Translations under genes and position numbers: made by a program
The notes under the pieces: generated by a model
What the model saw: only the letters and a program-made list of their open reading frames with translations
Databases searched by the model: none
Told to the model about the DNA's origin: nothing
In this document: piece by piece, positions 11,065-18,780 of the stretch
Layout: each line of letters opens with the position of its first letter
Position numbering within the stretch: the first letter of the stretch is position 1
DNA from: Gammaproteobacteria bacterium
GTDB taxonomy: Bacteria; Pseudomonadota; Gammaproteobacteria; Chromatiales; Chromatiaceae
Assembly: GCA_009929855.1 (NCBI GenBank)
Contig: RZZN01000025.1
Coordinates: 1-56,606, forward strand
DNA: 56,606 nucleotides
Direction: 5' to 3'

Positions 11065-12311
11065 GTCGAGCGCCGGATCAGGTCGGCATGCATGCCCGCG
11101 GGACGCGCGGTGCTGCTGCACAATTGGCCCGGCAGACCACTCGGGCTCGGCGGGAAGCGCGCGCTCACACGTCGCATCACCTCGAACATCACCGAGCTGA
11201 CCGTTTCCTCCGCCCCCCGCACGGCGATGACTGGGATGCCGGCGCGCTCGGCCTGATCGATCATGTAGCTCTGCAGTCGCCAGATCTCCTCGAGCTTGCG
11301 CCGTTGCCCAGCCGAATCGCGATCCGGTTGCTCGCTCACACGTCGCGTCAGATGCTCTTCCAGCCGATCACGTGTCGTCAAAGCCAAGATCAGCGGAATG
11401 ACCAGGGCCTTGTCACTGATCGCCTCCAGATTCAACTGCGAGGGCAGGACATGCACGCCCTCGATGATCAGATGCTCGCGCTCCTTGACGGCACGACTGA
11501 TGGTCGCCTCGATGGCGACCTTGACATTGCCGAATTGCGCGAGAAAACCCGAAACGACCAGCGGATCCGGGATCGGCCGGTCATCCCGCGCATCGCTCCC
11601 CGGCAGCCCGCGCCAGGCATCGAAGCTCGAATACGCGAGGGTCGGTACCACGTGCGGCATGAGATAGCACCGAATGATCTCGCGCATCATGTCGGTGGAC
11701 TGGATCCGCACGATATCGAGCAAACCGGCCAGACGTGTGGCCGTCGTGCTCTTGCCGACACCGGTCGCGCCGCCAATCAAGAGGATCAGCGGCAGATTGC
11801 TCTCGCGGAAGCGACAACGCGAGACATAACGATCGGCCACGTCCGGCCGGGTCGACTGCAGGATATCGAAGACGATACGCCTGAGCGCGTCGCGCTCGAT
11901 CACCAGATCGCCGCGTCGAGACAGCGTCTCCTCGACCAATCGCGCGACATGCTGGGATTCTTCATAGTGTATACCGCAGCCCTCGAGACGGCGTGCCAGC
12001 ACACCGACCGAGAAGGCCTCCTCGCGTTGACCGGTCCGCACCTTCGGCTGGCGACGCTTCGCCTTGCCGAGCACGTAGGCCAGCCGGGTCTGAGCCCCGA
12101 AGCGCTGCTCGAGCGTGTCAGCGACCAGTTCGCGCAGACGCTTGCCATCGATCTGCCCCCCCGCCGTCTCGATCATTCCCCGGATGTGCTGAGCGACCTC
12201 GTAGGCCTCGGCGAATGAGAGACCGACGCTCACCAACGACTGGACGAGGATACCGCCGAGAAACGGGCTGACATGCCCGCTTTCTGAATCGCGGACCAAG
12301 AGCTTGGTCAT
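11061..12311 (-). CDS. ATP-cone plus 2-phosphoglycerate kinase-like protein
   Basis: 416-residue protein with two parts. Residues about 1-165 resemble ATP-cone regulatory domains (VRDSESGHVSPFLGGIL start, typical of nucleotide-sensing cones). The rest is a P-loop kinase: Walker A GGATGVGKSTTA at about 197-208, a DMMREIIR segment following, and LIIEGVHVLPSQ further on. This combination matches 2-phosphoglycerate kinase (2PGK) relatives. In archaea 2PGK makes 2,3-bisphosphoglycerate for cyclic 2,3-bisphosphoglycerate; the role in bacteria is unsettled and the substrate here is inferred from family only. It is unusual to find it 4-bp-overlapped with a sensor kinase. The start at 12311 (MTKLLVRD) is chosen on sequence character; no clear ribosome-binding site is seen, and a start at 12344 remains possible. 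Confidence 0.75.
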   Translation of the reverse strand: MTKLLVRDSESGHVSPFLGGILVQSLVSVGLSFAEAYEVAQHIRGMIETAGGQIDGKRLRELVADTLEQRFGAQTRLAYVLGKAKRRQPKVRTGQREEAFSVGVLARRLEGCGIHYEESQHVARLVEETLSRRGDLVIERDALRRIVFDILQSTRPDVADRYVSRCRFRESNLPLILLIGGATGVGKSTTATRLAGLLDIVRIQSTDMMREIIRCYLMPHVVPTLAYSSFDAWRGLPGSDARDDRPIPDPLVVSGFLAQFGNVKVAIEATISRAVKEREHLIIEGVHVLPSQLNLEAISDKALVIPLILALTTRDRLEEHLTRRVSEQPDRDSAGQRRKLEEIWRLQSYMIDQAERAGIPVIAVRGAEETVSSVMFEVMRRVSARFPPSPSGLPGQLCSSTARPAGMHADLIRRST

Positions 12312-12573
12312 GGATGAGTCACGCCTGTGCTGGCGCGCACGCACGCCATCGCCTGATCGCCAGCGGGCGATGCCAAGTGTAAAGGGTCGAGCGGTTGCAC
12401 GGTTGCCGATGCCGAGTCACGAAATTGGCAGCTATCTTAATCCCTTTCGCGCGGGCGATCATAGGCGGGGAGTCGCGCCGGGTGGTGGATGCTCGTGCGG
12501 TCTCCTCGGCCTGCCGCGCATGCGCAATCGGCAGCGCTGCCCGGTCATTGCCTGACTCTTCCGATCGTTGCGA

Positions 12574-12936
12574 TCATGTCCGCTCCAGACCGGTTCGCCA
12601 TTCGTCCACGAACAGCTCGATGGACTCGATGAAATCCGGCTCGTGCTCGGTGCGATTGATGGTGCAATGCACCAGCACGCCATCTGGCTCGGCCGTCACC
12701 GTCCAAGCCAGCGCGTTCGGGCAGCCGGGAAGGGTGAAGCGCACTCCGTCGCGGATGGCCTCGCGCCTCACCGCGAATTGCCCCCAAAGACAGTAGATCT
12801 CGCCTGCATCAAGGTCCACATCCCACTGGAGCACCCGGTCGATCGAGGTACAGCACTCGGCCAGGCGTGGTCCGGTGATCCGCTCGCGCAGCTGATCCGC
12901 GGACGCGACGAGGCGAGCGATGGCGAAGAATTCCAT
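12574..12936 (-). CDS. Small conserved-looking hypothetical protein
   Basis: 120 residues starting MEFFAIARLV. The start at 12936 has GGAG 8 bases upstream; the longer frame to 13224 is arginine-rich shadow sequence. The body contains a GEIYCLWGQFAVRREAIRDG segment, three or four cysteines, and an acidic C-terminal helix (IESIELFVDEWR). No known domain recognised. It is a soluble, cytoplasmic-looking protein. It sits alone between the 2PGK-like gene and the PitA/DUF47 operon. Confidence 0.5.
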   Translation of the reverse strand: MEFFAIARLVASADQLRERITGPRLAECCTSIDRVLQWDVDLDAGEIYCLWGQFAVRREAIRDGVRFTLPGCPNALAWTVTAEPDGVLVHCTINRTEHEPDFIESIELFVDEWRTGLERT

Positions 12937-13241
12937 GGGCAAGGCTCCGAGAAAACAGGCGAGGCAAGCAGATGAGCAGCTCGCGGACTCGGACAATTCT
13001 CTCATGGAATCCGCTGGCCATGACCACGTCACGTCGCGTTGTCCCGCGGATGGGACCCCATGCTCGGCCTCGCCACCAGGCGTCCGCAGCCGGCCCGGAG
13101 GTGTCATTGCGCGCGCTCGGCAACTCACCGGTCTGGTGAGCGACGAGTCGCGACACCTCCGGAGGCGGCGCTCATCGAGGCGGAGTTGGCCGCACCCGAC
13201 CCGAGCGACGCGCTCGCGGCTCACCCTTCGTTCACGGCCGC
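12937..13241. other. Non-coding gap, no feature recognised
   Basis: About 305 bp between the small hypothetical gene and the DUF47 gene, both on the minus strand. Open frames here are GC-skew shadows. No convincing promoter or terminator was seen. Confidence 0.4.
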
Positions 13242-13940
13242 TCAGGCAATCTGAACGATGATGTCATGCAGCACGCTGGCGGCGTGCTCGACACGGTCCG
13301 CGCCGTTGGAGAGATGGCGATAGATCTCGCGACGCTTGAAGACCTCGATCACATAGGACATGGCATTGACCTCGGCGTCCTCGGCCTTGGTGCGCAACGC
13401 CTCGATCTGATCCCCGGCATGGAAGAGCGACTTGAGCGCGCCGCGATAGACCTTCTCGGTGCGCCGCTCGGACTTGCGCGCGGCCGCCGCATGGACATCC
13501 GCCCCCTTGGGGTTGGTCGAGATCATGGCATACCCGTCACGCAAGGCGCGGGTGCCCTCGTAGATCAACTGCGCCATCTCGGCCATGTGCTCGTCGGGCT
13601 TGATCTCCAGGGCTTCGACCTCGCGCACCGCGGTCTTGGCGTAGTTGAGGATCTCGTCGAGCGTGACGATGGCGCGATAGATGTCCTCGCGATCCATCGG
13701 GGTGGCGAAGGCCCGGTTGAGGATCTCCATGCTACGCGCCTTGAGCTCGTCGCCTTCTTTTTCCATAGCGCGCACGCGCTCGCCGGCCGCGGCGTCGCCG
13801 GTCTCCATGAATTGCACATAGACCTCCATGGCACGGCACAGTTGATCGCACTGGAGATTGATCAAGCCATAGAAATCGGGCATGCGTGGAAAGACCCGAT
13901 CGACGATGCGAGTGACGACTGAGTTGGATGAACTGCCCAT
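13242..13940 (-). CDS. DUF47 (PhoU-like) partner of PitA
   Basis: 232-residue helical protein of the DUF47/YkaA family, structurally PhoU-like: bundles of helices with metal-binding E/DxxxD-type repeats. Visible are AMEKEGDELKARSMEILNRAF and DREDIYRAIVTLDEILNYAK, the standard DUF47 signatures. Such proteins are nearly always encoded next to PitA-type phosphate transporters and are thought to regulate them. Here it lies 96 bp downstream of pitA on the same strand, last gene of a pitA-pitA-DUF47 row. The ATG at 13940 has GGAG about 11 bases upstream. Confidence 0.9.
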   Translation of the reverse strand: MGSSSNSVVTRIVDRVFPRMPDFYGLINLQCDQLCRAMEVYVQFMETGDAAAGERVRAMEKEGDELKARSMEILNRAFATPMDREDIYRAIVTLDEILNYAKTAVREVEALEIKPDEHMAEMAQLIYEGTRALRDGYAMISTNPKGADVHAAAARKSERRTEKVYRGALKSLFHAGDQIEALRTKAEDAEVNAMSYVIEVFKRREIYRHLSNGADRVEHAASVLHDIIVQIA

Positions 13941-14036
13941 GCTGGTTGTGCTCCGAGTGGATCAGGTAGAGGTCTAGGGTCGCTCGACGCGCTGCTGGGC
14001 CAGCTCGCGGGTGTGCCCCGCGGACTGGAACCAGAC

Positions 14037-15077
14037 TCAATTCAAACCGAACGAAAGATTGACGATGAAATAGGTGACGGCCGCGACGAGACCCGCCCCA
14101 GGGATCGTGATGATCCAGGTGCTGACGATCTCTTGCGCCTTGGCCCAGCGGACGGCCTTTGGTCGCTCCGAAGCGCCGATGCCCATCAGCGACGAGCTCA
14201 CCACATGGGTGGTCGAGACTGGCGCACCGACCATCGAGGCGCTGAAGATGATCGAGGCCGCGGTCAATTGACCATTGAAGGCATGGATCGGACGCACCTT
14301 GAAGATGCCGAAGCCAATGGTCCGAACGATGCGCCAGCCACCTGACAGGATGCCGAGCGTGATGGCGATGGCGCAGGACAGCACTACCCAGAAGGGCACG
14401 CTGAACTCACTGATGAAACCGCCGCTCAGCAACACCAGAGTGATGATGCCCATGCTCTTCTGCGCATCGTTGGCCCCATGCGAGAAGGCCAGGCCGGCAC
14501 AGGAAAAGATCTGGATGCCCTTGAAGAAACGGTTGACGCCGGGCTTGGCCCCGCGCATCAGGAAGAACACCAGTCGATGAACCAGGAAACCGGCCCAGAA
14601 CCCGATGAGCGGCGAGAGAAATAGGGCCATCAAGACCTTGGTGACGCCGGTCAGGTGGCCCTCGGCCAGTTGCCCGAAGCCCCAGACCACATGATCGGTA
14701 CCGACCGCCAGGATCACCGCTCCGGCCAAGCCACCGACCAGCGCATGCGAGGACGAGGAGGGGATCCCGAACCACCAGGTGATCAGGTTCCAAAAGATGG
14801 CACCACACAGACCACAGAGGATGATGGTGACCGAGAGCAGGGTCGCCACCTCATCGAGGTCGATGAAATTGCCAATGGTGTTGGCCACCGCGGTCCCGGC
14901 CAACAAGGGCCCGAGGAACTCGAAGGTGGCGACGATCGCCACCGCCTGGATCGGCGTGAGCGCACGCGAGGCGATCGGCGTGGCGATGATGTTGGAGGCA
15001 TCGTGAAATCCGTTGGTGTAGTCGAAGATCAACACCACGGCAACGGCCACTATGACCAGGATGGATAGCGTATCCAC
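14037..15077 (-). CDS. pitA: PitA-type inorganic phosphate transporter, copy 1
   Basis: Proton-coupled phosphate (metal-phosphate) symporter of the PiT family in the inner membrane. 346 residues, about ten membrane helices, with the duplicated PiT signature: FDYTNGFHDASN near the N-terminus and FSHGANDAQKSMG in the second half, each with the conserved Asn/Asp. Start taken as GTG at 15077 (VDTLSILVIV), with GGAGG 13 bases upstream; ATG alternatives upstream in frame would add a charged leader containing the ribosome-binding site. It is closely similar to copy 2 upstream, and both are exactly 346 residues, so this is a tandem duplication. It is followed by the DUF47 partner. Confidence 0.93.
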   Translation of the reverse strand: MDTLSILVIVAVAVVLIFDYTNGFHDASNIIATPIASRALTPIQAVAIVATFEFLGPLLAGTAVANTIGNFIDLDEVATLLSVTIILCGLCGAIFWNLITWWFGIPSSSSHALVGGLAGAVILAVGTDHVVWGFGQLAEGHLTGVTKVLMALFLSPLIGFWAGFLVHRLVFFLMRGAKPGVNRFFKGIQIFSCAGLAFSHGANDAQKSMGIITLVLLSGGFISEFSVPFWVVLSCAIAITLGILSGGWRIVRTIGFGIFKVRPIHAFNGQLTAASIIFSASMVGAPVSTTHVVSSSLMGIGASERPKAVRWAKAQEIVSTWIITIPGAGLVAAVTYFIVNLSFGLN

Positions 15078-15395
15078 GGTTGAATCATGTCCTCCGCGGC
15101 AGAGTGAGCTCGGCATCTCCATGCCACCACGCAAACCAAGCGGCTGGCACCGAGAATGACCTGATCGCAAGCCACGTCCCGATCGGTCGAGGCAAGCACG
15201 GGCGCCGCCCGCGACGGCAGCGCGAATGAGCGAGTGACCCGATCGCAAGGCAGACACCCGCAGCGCCACGGCGCGGGCGCTGACACCTTGGGACGAGGCA
15301 CGCGATCGCTGCCCTCAGGGTGGGCGGGTCTGCGAGGTGTCGTACGCGCGTGTTGTGGTCGATGCGCGCTGTCCGGGCGCCAGTCTCGACATCAT
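15078..15395. other. Gap between tandem pitA genes, no feature recognised
   Basis: About 318 bp between the two transporter genes on the same strand. The length would allow a separate promoter for the downstream pitA, but no convincing -35/-10 pair, hairpin or repeat was seen. Frames in it are shadows. Confidence 0.4.
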
Positions 15396-16436
15396 TCAAC
15401 GCGGCTCCATGAAGAGACTGACGAGCAGATAGGTCAAGGCCGATACCGTCCCGGCTCCCGGAATCGTCAGGATCCAGGTCGTCACGATCTCCTTGGCCTT
15501 GGACCAGCGCACCGCCTTGGGTCGCTCAGAGGCGCCGATGCCCATCAAGGATGAGGTGACCACATGCGTGGTCGAGACCGGGGCGCCGACCATCGAGGCG
15601 CTGAAGATGACCGAGGCCGCGGTCAGTTGAGCATTGAAGGCATGGATCGGACGGACCTTGATGATGCCGAAGCCGATGGTCCGAACGATGCGCCATCCCC
15701 CGGAGAGGATACCGAGTGTGATGGCGATGGCGCAGGACAGCACCACCCAGAAGGGCACGCTGAACTCGCTGATGAAGCCACCGCTCAGCAGCACCAGGGT
15801 GATGACGCCCATGCTCTTCTGCGCATCGTTGGCCCCATGCGAGAAGGCCAGGCCGGCCGCCGTGATGATCTGGATGCGCTTGAAGAAGTGATTCACGTTG
15901 GGTTTGGCGCCACCGAGGAGCCGGAACATGAGCCGGTGGATGGCAAACCCGACCCAAAAGCCGATGATCGGTGAGAGAACCAACCAGATCAGCACCTTGG
16001 TGACTCCGGTCACCTCACCGTGAGCGAGCTGGGAGAATCCCCAGACGACGTGATCGGCGCCCACCCCGACGATCACCGCCCCGACCATGCCACCGACCAG
16101 ACCGTGCGAGGAGGAGGTGGTGATCCCGAAATACCAGGTGATGAGGTTCCAGAAGATGGCGCCGCTGAGTCCGCAGGCGATGATGGTCACCGACAGCAGC
16201 GCATCCACGCCGCTGAAGTCGACGAAGCGACCGATGGTATTGGCGACCGCGGTGCCAGCGAGCAGTGGACCAAGAAACTCGAACACGGCAACGATGATCA
16301 CCGCTTGGATCGGCGTGAGCGCACGCGAGGCGATCGGCGTGGCGATGACATTTGAGGCATCCTGAAATCCATTGGTGTAGTCGAAGACCAACACCACGAT
16401 CACGGTTGCAACAACGAGTAGGGTCAAGGGTTCCAC
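15396..16436 (-). CDS. pitA: PitA-type inorganic phosphate transporter, copy 2
   Basis: PiT-family phosphate symporter, 346 residues. The signatures FDYTNGFQDASN and FSHGANDAQKSMGVITLVLL are intact. Long blocks are identical to copy 1 at protein level (for example LSGGFISEFSVPFWVVLSC), with divergence in the cytosolic loop and N-terminus, so the duplication is not recent enough to be identical. Start is GTG at 16436 (VEPLTLLVVA), preceded by AGGAAGG at 9-10 bases. It is first in a row transcribed pitA2, pitA1, DUF47. A possible Pho-box array lies about 160 bp upstream. Confidence 0.93.
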   Translation of the reverse strand: MEPLTLLVVATVIVVLVFDYTNGFQDASNVIATPIASRALTPIQAVIIVAVFEFLGPLLAGTAVANTIGRFVDFSGVDALLSVTIIACGLSGAIFWNLITWYFGITTSSSHGLVGGMVGAVIVGVGADHVVWGFSQLAHGEVTGVTKVLIWLVLSPIIGFWVGFAIHRLMFRLLGGAKPNVNHFFKRIQIITAAGLAFSHGANDAQKSMGVITLVLLSGGFISEFSVPFWVVLSCAIAITLGILSGGWRIVRTIGFGIIKVRPIHAFNAQLTAASVIFSASMVGAPVSTTHVVTSSLMGIGASERPKAVRWSKAKEIVTTWILTIPGAGTVSALTYLLVSLFMEPR

Positions 16437-16594
16437 GAACGGCGCCTTCCTCTTGGTGGCTTGGTTGTCATGAAGCGTCCGCGATCGGCCGACCATACTG
16501 GCCCGGTGGCTGTCGCCGAACTGCAAGACGATGCCGTCGCGACTCGCGCCCGCCCAGTCGGCACAAGCCGGCGGACAGCGAGCGCTTCATGAAA

Positions 16595-16638
16595 TGGTCA
16601 CCGTACCGTCACGAAATATTCATCTTTGCGTCACACTG
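16595..16638 (+). promoter_or_regulatory. Possible Pho-box array (four 11-bp units)
   Basis: Four consecutive 11-bp units begin TGGTCAC, CCGTCAC, TATTCAT and GCGTCAC, resembling the PhoB-binding repeat (CTGTCAT plus 4 AT-rich bases). Period and core fit; the match to consensus is partial. The array lies 159 bp upstream of the pitA copy 2 start, but the units read on the plus strand, opposite to pitA, so direct control is uncertain. Confidence 0.35.
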
Positions 16639-16693
16639 ACGCAACTGTTTTTTTGCTGCGACAATCGACTCGCATGGACCGCCCACCCACGCA

Positions 16694-17134
16694 CTAGCGC
16701 GGGCGTTTGGTGACCTGTGGATGCCAAACCGACAGCAGGTCAGTGAGACGCAGCCACTCGGTCAGTGAAGACGCGCCATAACGCTCGGACATCAGGATGA
16801 GGCCGTCGAGCAGATTGACGCCGTCCCAATCCGGCCAGAGCAGCTCGTCTAGTCGTCGCTGTTGAGCCGCGGTCAAGGGCTCGAAGCGCAGATAGGCATG
16901 CGGACCGGCCGTGGCCTCGACTCGACAGGTCAATGTCAGCGGCGTCTCGCTCGTCGCGGCGAGTGTGACCTCGACGCCCTGCGTGGGGAACAAGAGGCCA
17001 ACCCCTTCCAACAACAGGGCCTGTCGACCGATCGCATAGGTTCGGCACGCGATCTCCTGAGCGCCTGGACGCCGCAGGATCACCTCGAGCCTGCGGCTGA
17101 CCAGGGTCTCCTCGCCCTCGTATGCATTGCCCAT
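16694..17134 (-). CDS. Hypothetical protein, possibly PilZ-like
   Basis: 146 residues, soluble, mostly beta-strand-like in the first 100 (RRLEVILRRPG, ACRTYAIGRQALLLEG, VEVTLAATSETPLTLTCRV) and helical at the end. The strand pattern and length recall PilZ c-di-GMP-binding domains, but the RxxxR plus D/NxSxxG signature is not convincingly present, so the call is weak. The ATG at 17134 is preferred to a GTG one codon upstream because GGAGG then lies 4-5 bases away. It is divergent from the small gene at 17281, sharing an AT-rich control region. Confidence 0.5.
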   Translation of the reverse strand: MGNAYEGEETLVSRRLEVILRRPGAQEIACRTYAIGRQALLLEGVGLLFPTQGVEVTLAATSETPLTLTCRVEATAGPHAYLRFEPLTAAQQRRLDELLWPDWDGVNLLDGLILMSERYGASSLTEWLRLTDLLSVWHPQVTKRPR

Positions 17135-17149
17135 CACCCCTCCAATCTC

Positions 17150-17215
17150 GATCTTTTTTTTCTAGTCGTCACAATACAGCAATATTTCTGTAATATTACA
17201 AGTGTCCCTTGGTCG
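17150..17215. promoter_or_regulatory. AT-rich divergent control region with 12-bp palindrome
   Basis: A short AT-rich island in GC-rich DNA separates the minus-strand gene ending its 5' side at 17134 from the plus-strand gene at 17281. It contains the perfect palindrome TGTAATATTACA at 17189-17200 and a second AATATT 5 bp before its inner half, a plausible repressor or activator site. No activity is known. Confidence 0.4.
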
Positions 17216-17280
17216 GTATCGTCTGTTGGTTCGCGCCATGGACACCATTCGTCATCAATCAGTGCTGCCGGGGGGCCAAG

Positions 17281-17556
17281 ATGAAAGATTTCGTCGACAA
17301 GATGCGACTCAAGGAGATGGCGGAAGAAGACATCTTCTTCGCCAAGCAGGACATCGAGCTCATCGACGCCTTGCAGAAAAAGAAGCTGGTCAAGCTGGCC
17401 AAGTGTGGTGGCAGCGATGAGAAGCAGCAGGCGGAGGCCTTCCAAGAACGCTTCGAGGCGATCTCCGAAAAACACAAGAAGAAACCGCGCAAGCTGCTCA
17501 AGTCGTATCGCAGGCTGCTCGATGACATCAAGAACGCCTGCAAGCGCCGTGGCTGA
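17281..17556 (+). CDS. Small highly basic hypothetical protein
   Basis: 91 residues, almost entirely charged and helical: an acidic N-terminal helix (RLKEMAEEDIFFAKQDIELIDALQ) and a lysine-rich C-terminal half ending CKRRG. No domain recognised; short Lys-rich helical proteins can bind nucleic acid or polyanions such as polyphosphate, but this is only inference. The start at 17281 is preceded by a GGGGGG run 5-10 bases upstream; the longer frame from 17209 starts in the promoter region. It lies 61 bp upstream of ppk2 on the same strand, so the two may be co-transcribed. Confidence 0.6.
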   Translation: MKDFVDKMRLKEMAEEDIFFAKQDIELIDALQKKKLVKLAKCGGSDEKQQAEAFQERFEAISEKHKKKPRKLLKSYRRLLDDIKNACKRRG

Positions 17557-17617
17557 TGGCTGCCCTGCAGCACACGCCAAGCCGCGGATCCGAAACCCTA
17601 GCGACGGAGAGACCTAG

Positions 17618-18712
17618 ATGACAGAGGATGCCCCTCGTCCCGCGACCGACAGCCCGGAGAATCCCGAATTCACCTCGGTGGAGGATGATGTCCTGATCGA
17701 GCAGGAGGTATTGGACGGCGACGTCAACGGGGAGACCTTGAGCCCGTCCGACACGCTCACCGGGGGGAAGGAGGCGCTCGTCGCCTCGCCGAGCGACAAG
17801 GAGCGCAAGGTCAAGAAGGGCCGCAAGGCGGAGCCGCCGCCCCGGACGACGAGCGCGAACGTCTCGCCGAGCGGCCACGATGCCGAGGCCTACAAGCTCA
17901 AGAAGGCCAAGCGCGAATCGGTGCGCGAGGGACCGCCTGATGACTTGACCGGCACGATCGGCAAGCTCAGCGATGCCGATTACATCGATCTCATGATGCC
18001 CCTGCACGCCGAGCTGGTGAAGATGCAGAACTGGATCAAGGAGCAAGGTCTGCGCGTGCTCGTCATCAACGAGGGTCGCGACGCGGCCGGCAAGGGTGGG
18101 GTGATCAAGCGTTTCGTCGAGCACCTGAATCCGCGCGGGGCGCGGGTGGTGGCATTGGACAAGCCGAGCGACCGCGAGCGCACTCAGTGGTACTTCCAGC
18201 GCTATATCGCGCACCTGCCAAGCGGCGGCGAGATCGTGTTCTTCGACCGGAGTTGGTACAACCGCGCGATGGTCGAGCGCGCCATGGGATTTTGCACCGG
18301 GGCCGAGGTGAAGGAGTTCTTGCGCTCGGTGCCAGAGCTCGAGCGGATGCTGATCCGCTCCGGGGTCAGTCTGTTCAAGTTCTATTACTCGGTCAGCAAG
18401 CAGGCCCAGGCGCAGCGCTTCTCCAAGCGCACCAACGACCCGCTACGCCAGTGGAAGCTCAGTCCAGTCGACCAAGAGTCGCAAGACAAATGGGACGAGT
18501 ACACCCGCGCCAAGGAGGATATGTTCTTCTTCACCTCCACCGCCGACAGCCCTTGGACCATCATCAAGTCGGACGACAAGAAGCGCGCGCGCATCAACGC
18601 GATCCGCTACCTGCTCAGTCACGTCGAATATCCGGGACGGCGCGACGAGCTACTGCGGATTGATCAACGCATCGTCCGCTCGGTCGCCGACGAGATCGGC
18701 GTCGAGGACTGA
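17618..18712 (+). CDS. ppk2: Polyphosphate kinase 2 (class I, single domain)
   Basis: Transfers phosphate between polyphosphate and nucleoside diphosphate (ADP or GDP). The PPK2 domain spans about 115-345 with Walker A GRDAAGKGG (153-161), Walker B FFDRSWYNR (208-216) and lid-module arginines around 217-235. The 110-residue N-terminus is acidic/low complexity and unusual in length; it is probably disordered. The domain order and QWYFQRYIAHLP segment match class I PPK2, which favours ADP phosphorylation. The gene lies close to two phosphate transporters and a PhoU-like protein on the other strand, consistent with a phosphate/polyphosphate neighbourhood. It converges on the TRAP operon across a GC-rich hairpin. 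Confidence 0.93.
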   Translation: MTEDAPRPATDSPENPEFTSVEDDVLIEQEVLDGDVNGETLSPSDTLTGGKEALVASPSDKERKVKKGRKAEPPPRTTSANVSPSGHDAEAYKLKKAKRESVREGPPDDLTGTIGKLSDADYIDLMMPLHAELVKMQNWIKEQGLRVLVINEGRDAAGKGGVIKRFVEHLNPRGARVVALDKPSDRERTQWYFQRYIAHLPSGGEIVFFDRSWYNRAMVERAMGFCTGAEVKEFLRSVPELERMLIRSGVSLFKFYYSVSKQAQAQRFSKRTNDPLRQWKLSPVDQESQDKWDEYTRAKEDMFFFTSTADSPWTIIKSDDKKRARINAIRYLLSHVEYPGRRDELLRIDQRIVRSVADEIGVED

Positions 18713-18735
18713 GCGGGACGGCCCGGCGAGCAAAC

Positions 18736-18771
18736 CTGGCGCCCGCGGCGTATCCTCCCGCGCGGCGCCAG
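18736..18771. terminator. Strong GC hairpin between convergent ppk2 and dctM
   Basis: CTGGCGCC CGCGG pairs with CCGCG C GGCGCCAG: a 13-bp stem with one bulge and a loop of about 9 nt, placed between the two convergent stop codons (18712 and 18781). No T-tract follows, so termination efficiency is uncertain. Confidence 0.45.
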
Positions 18772-18780
18772 CCACCTCGG

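Noticed and set aside
16628-16653. Intrinsic terminator GCGTCACACTGACGC plus T-run
   Set aside because: The T7 tract is separated from the stem by 5 bases and no plus-strand transcript is expected to end there; the repeats fit a Pho-box-like array better.
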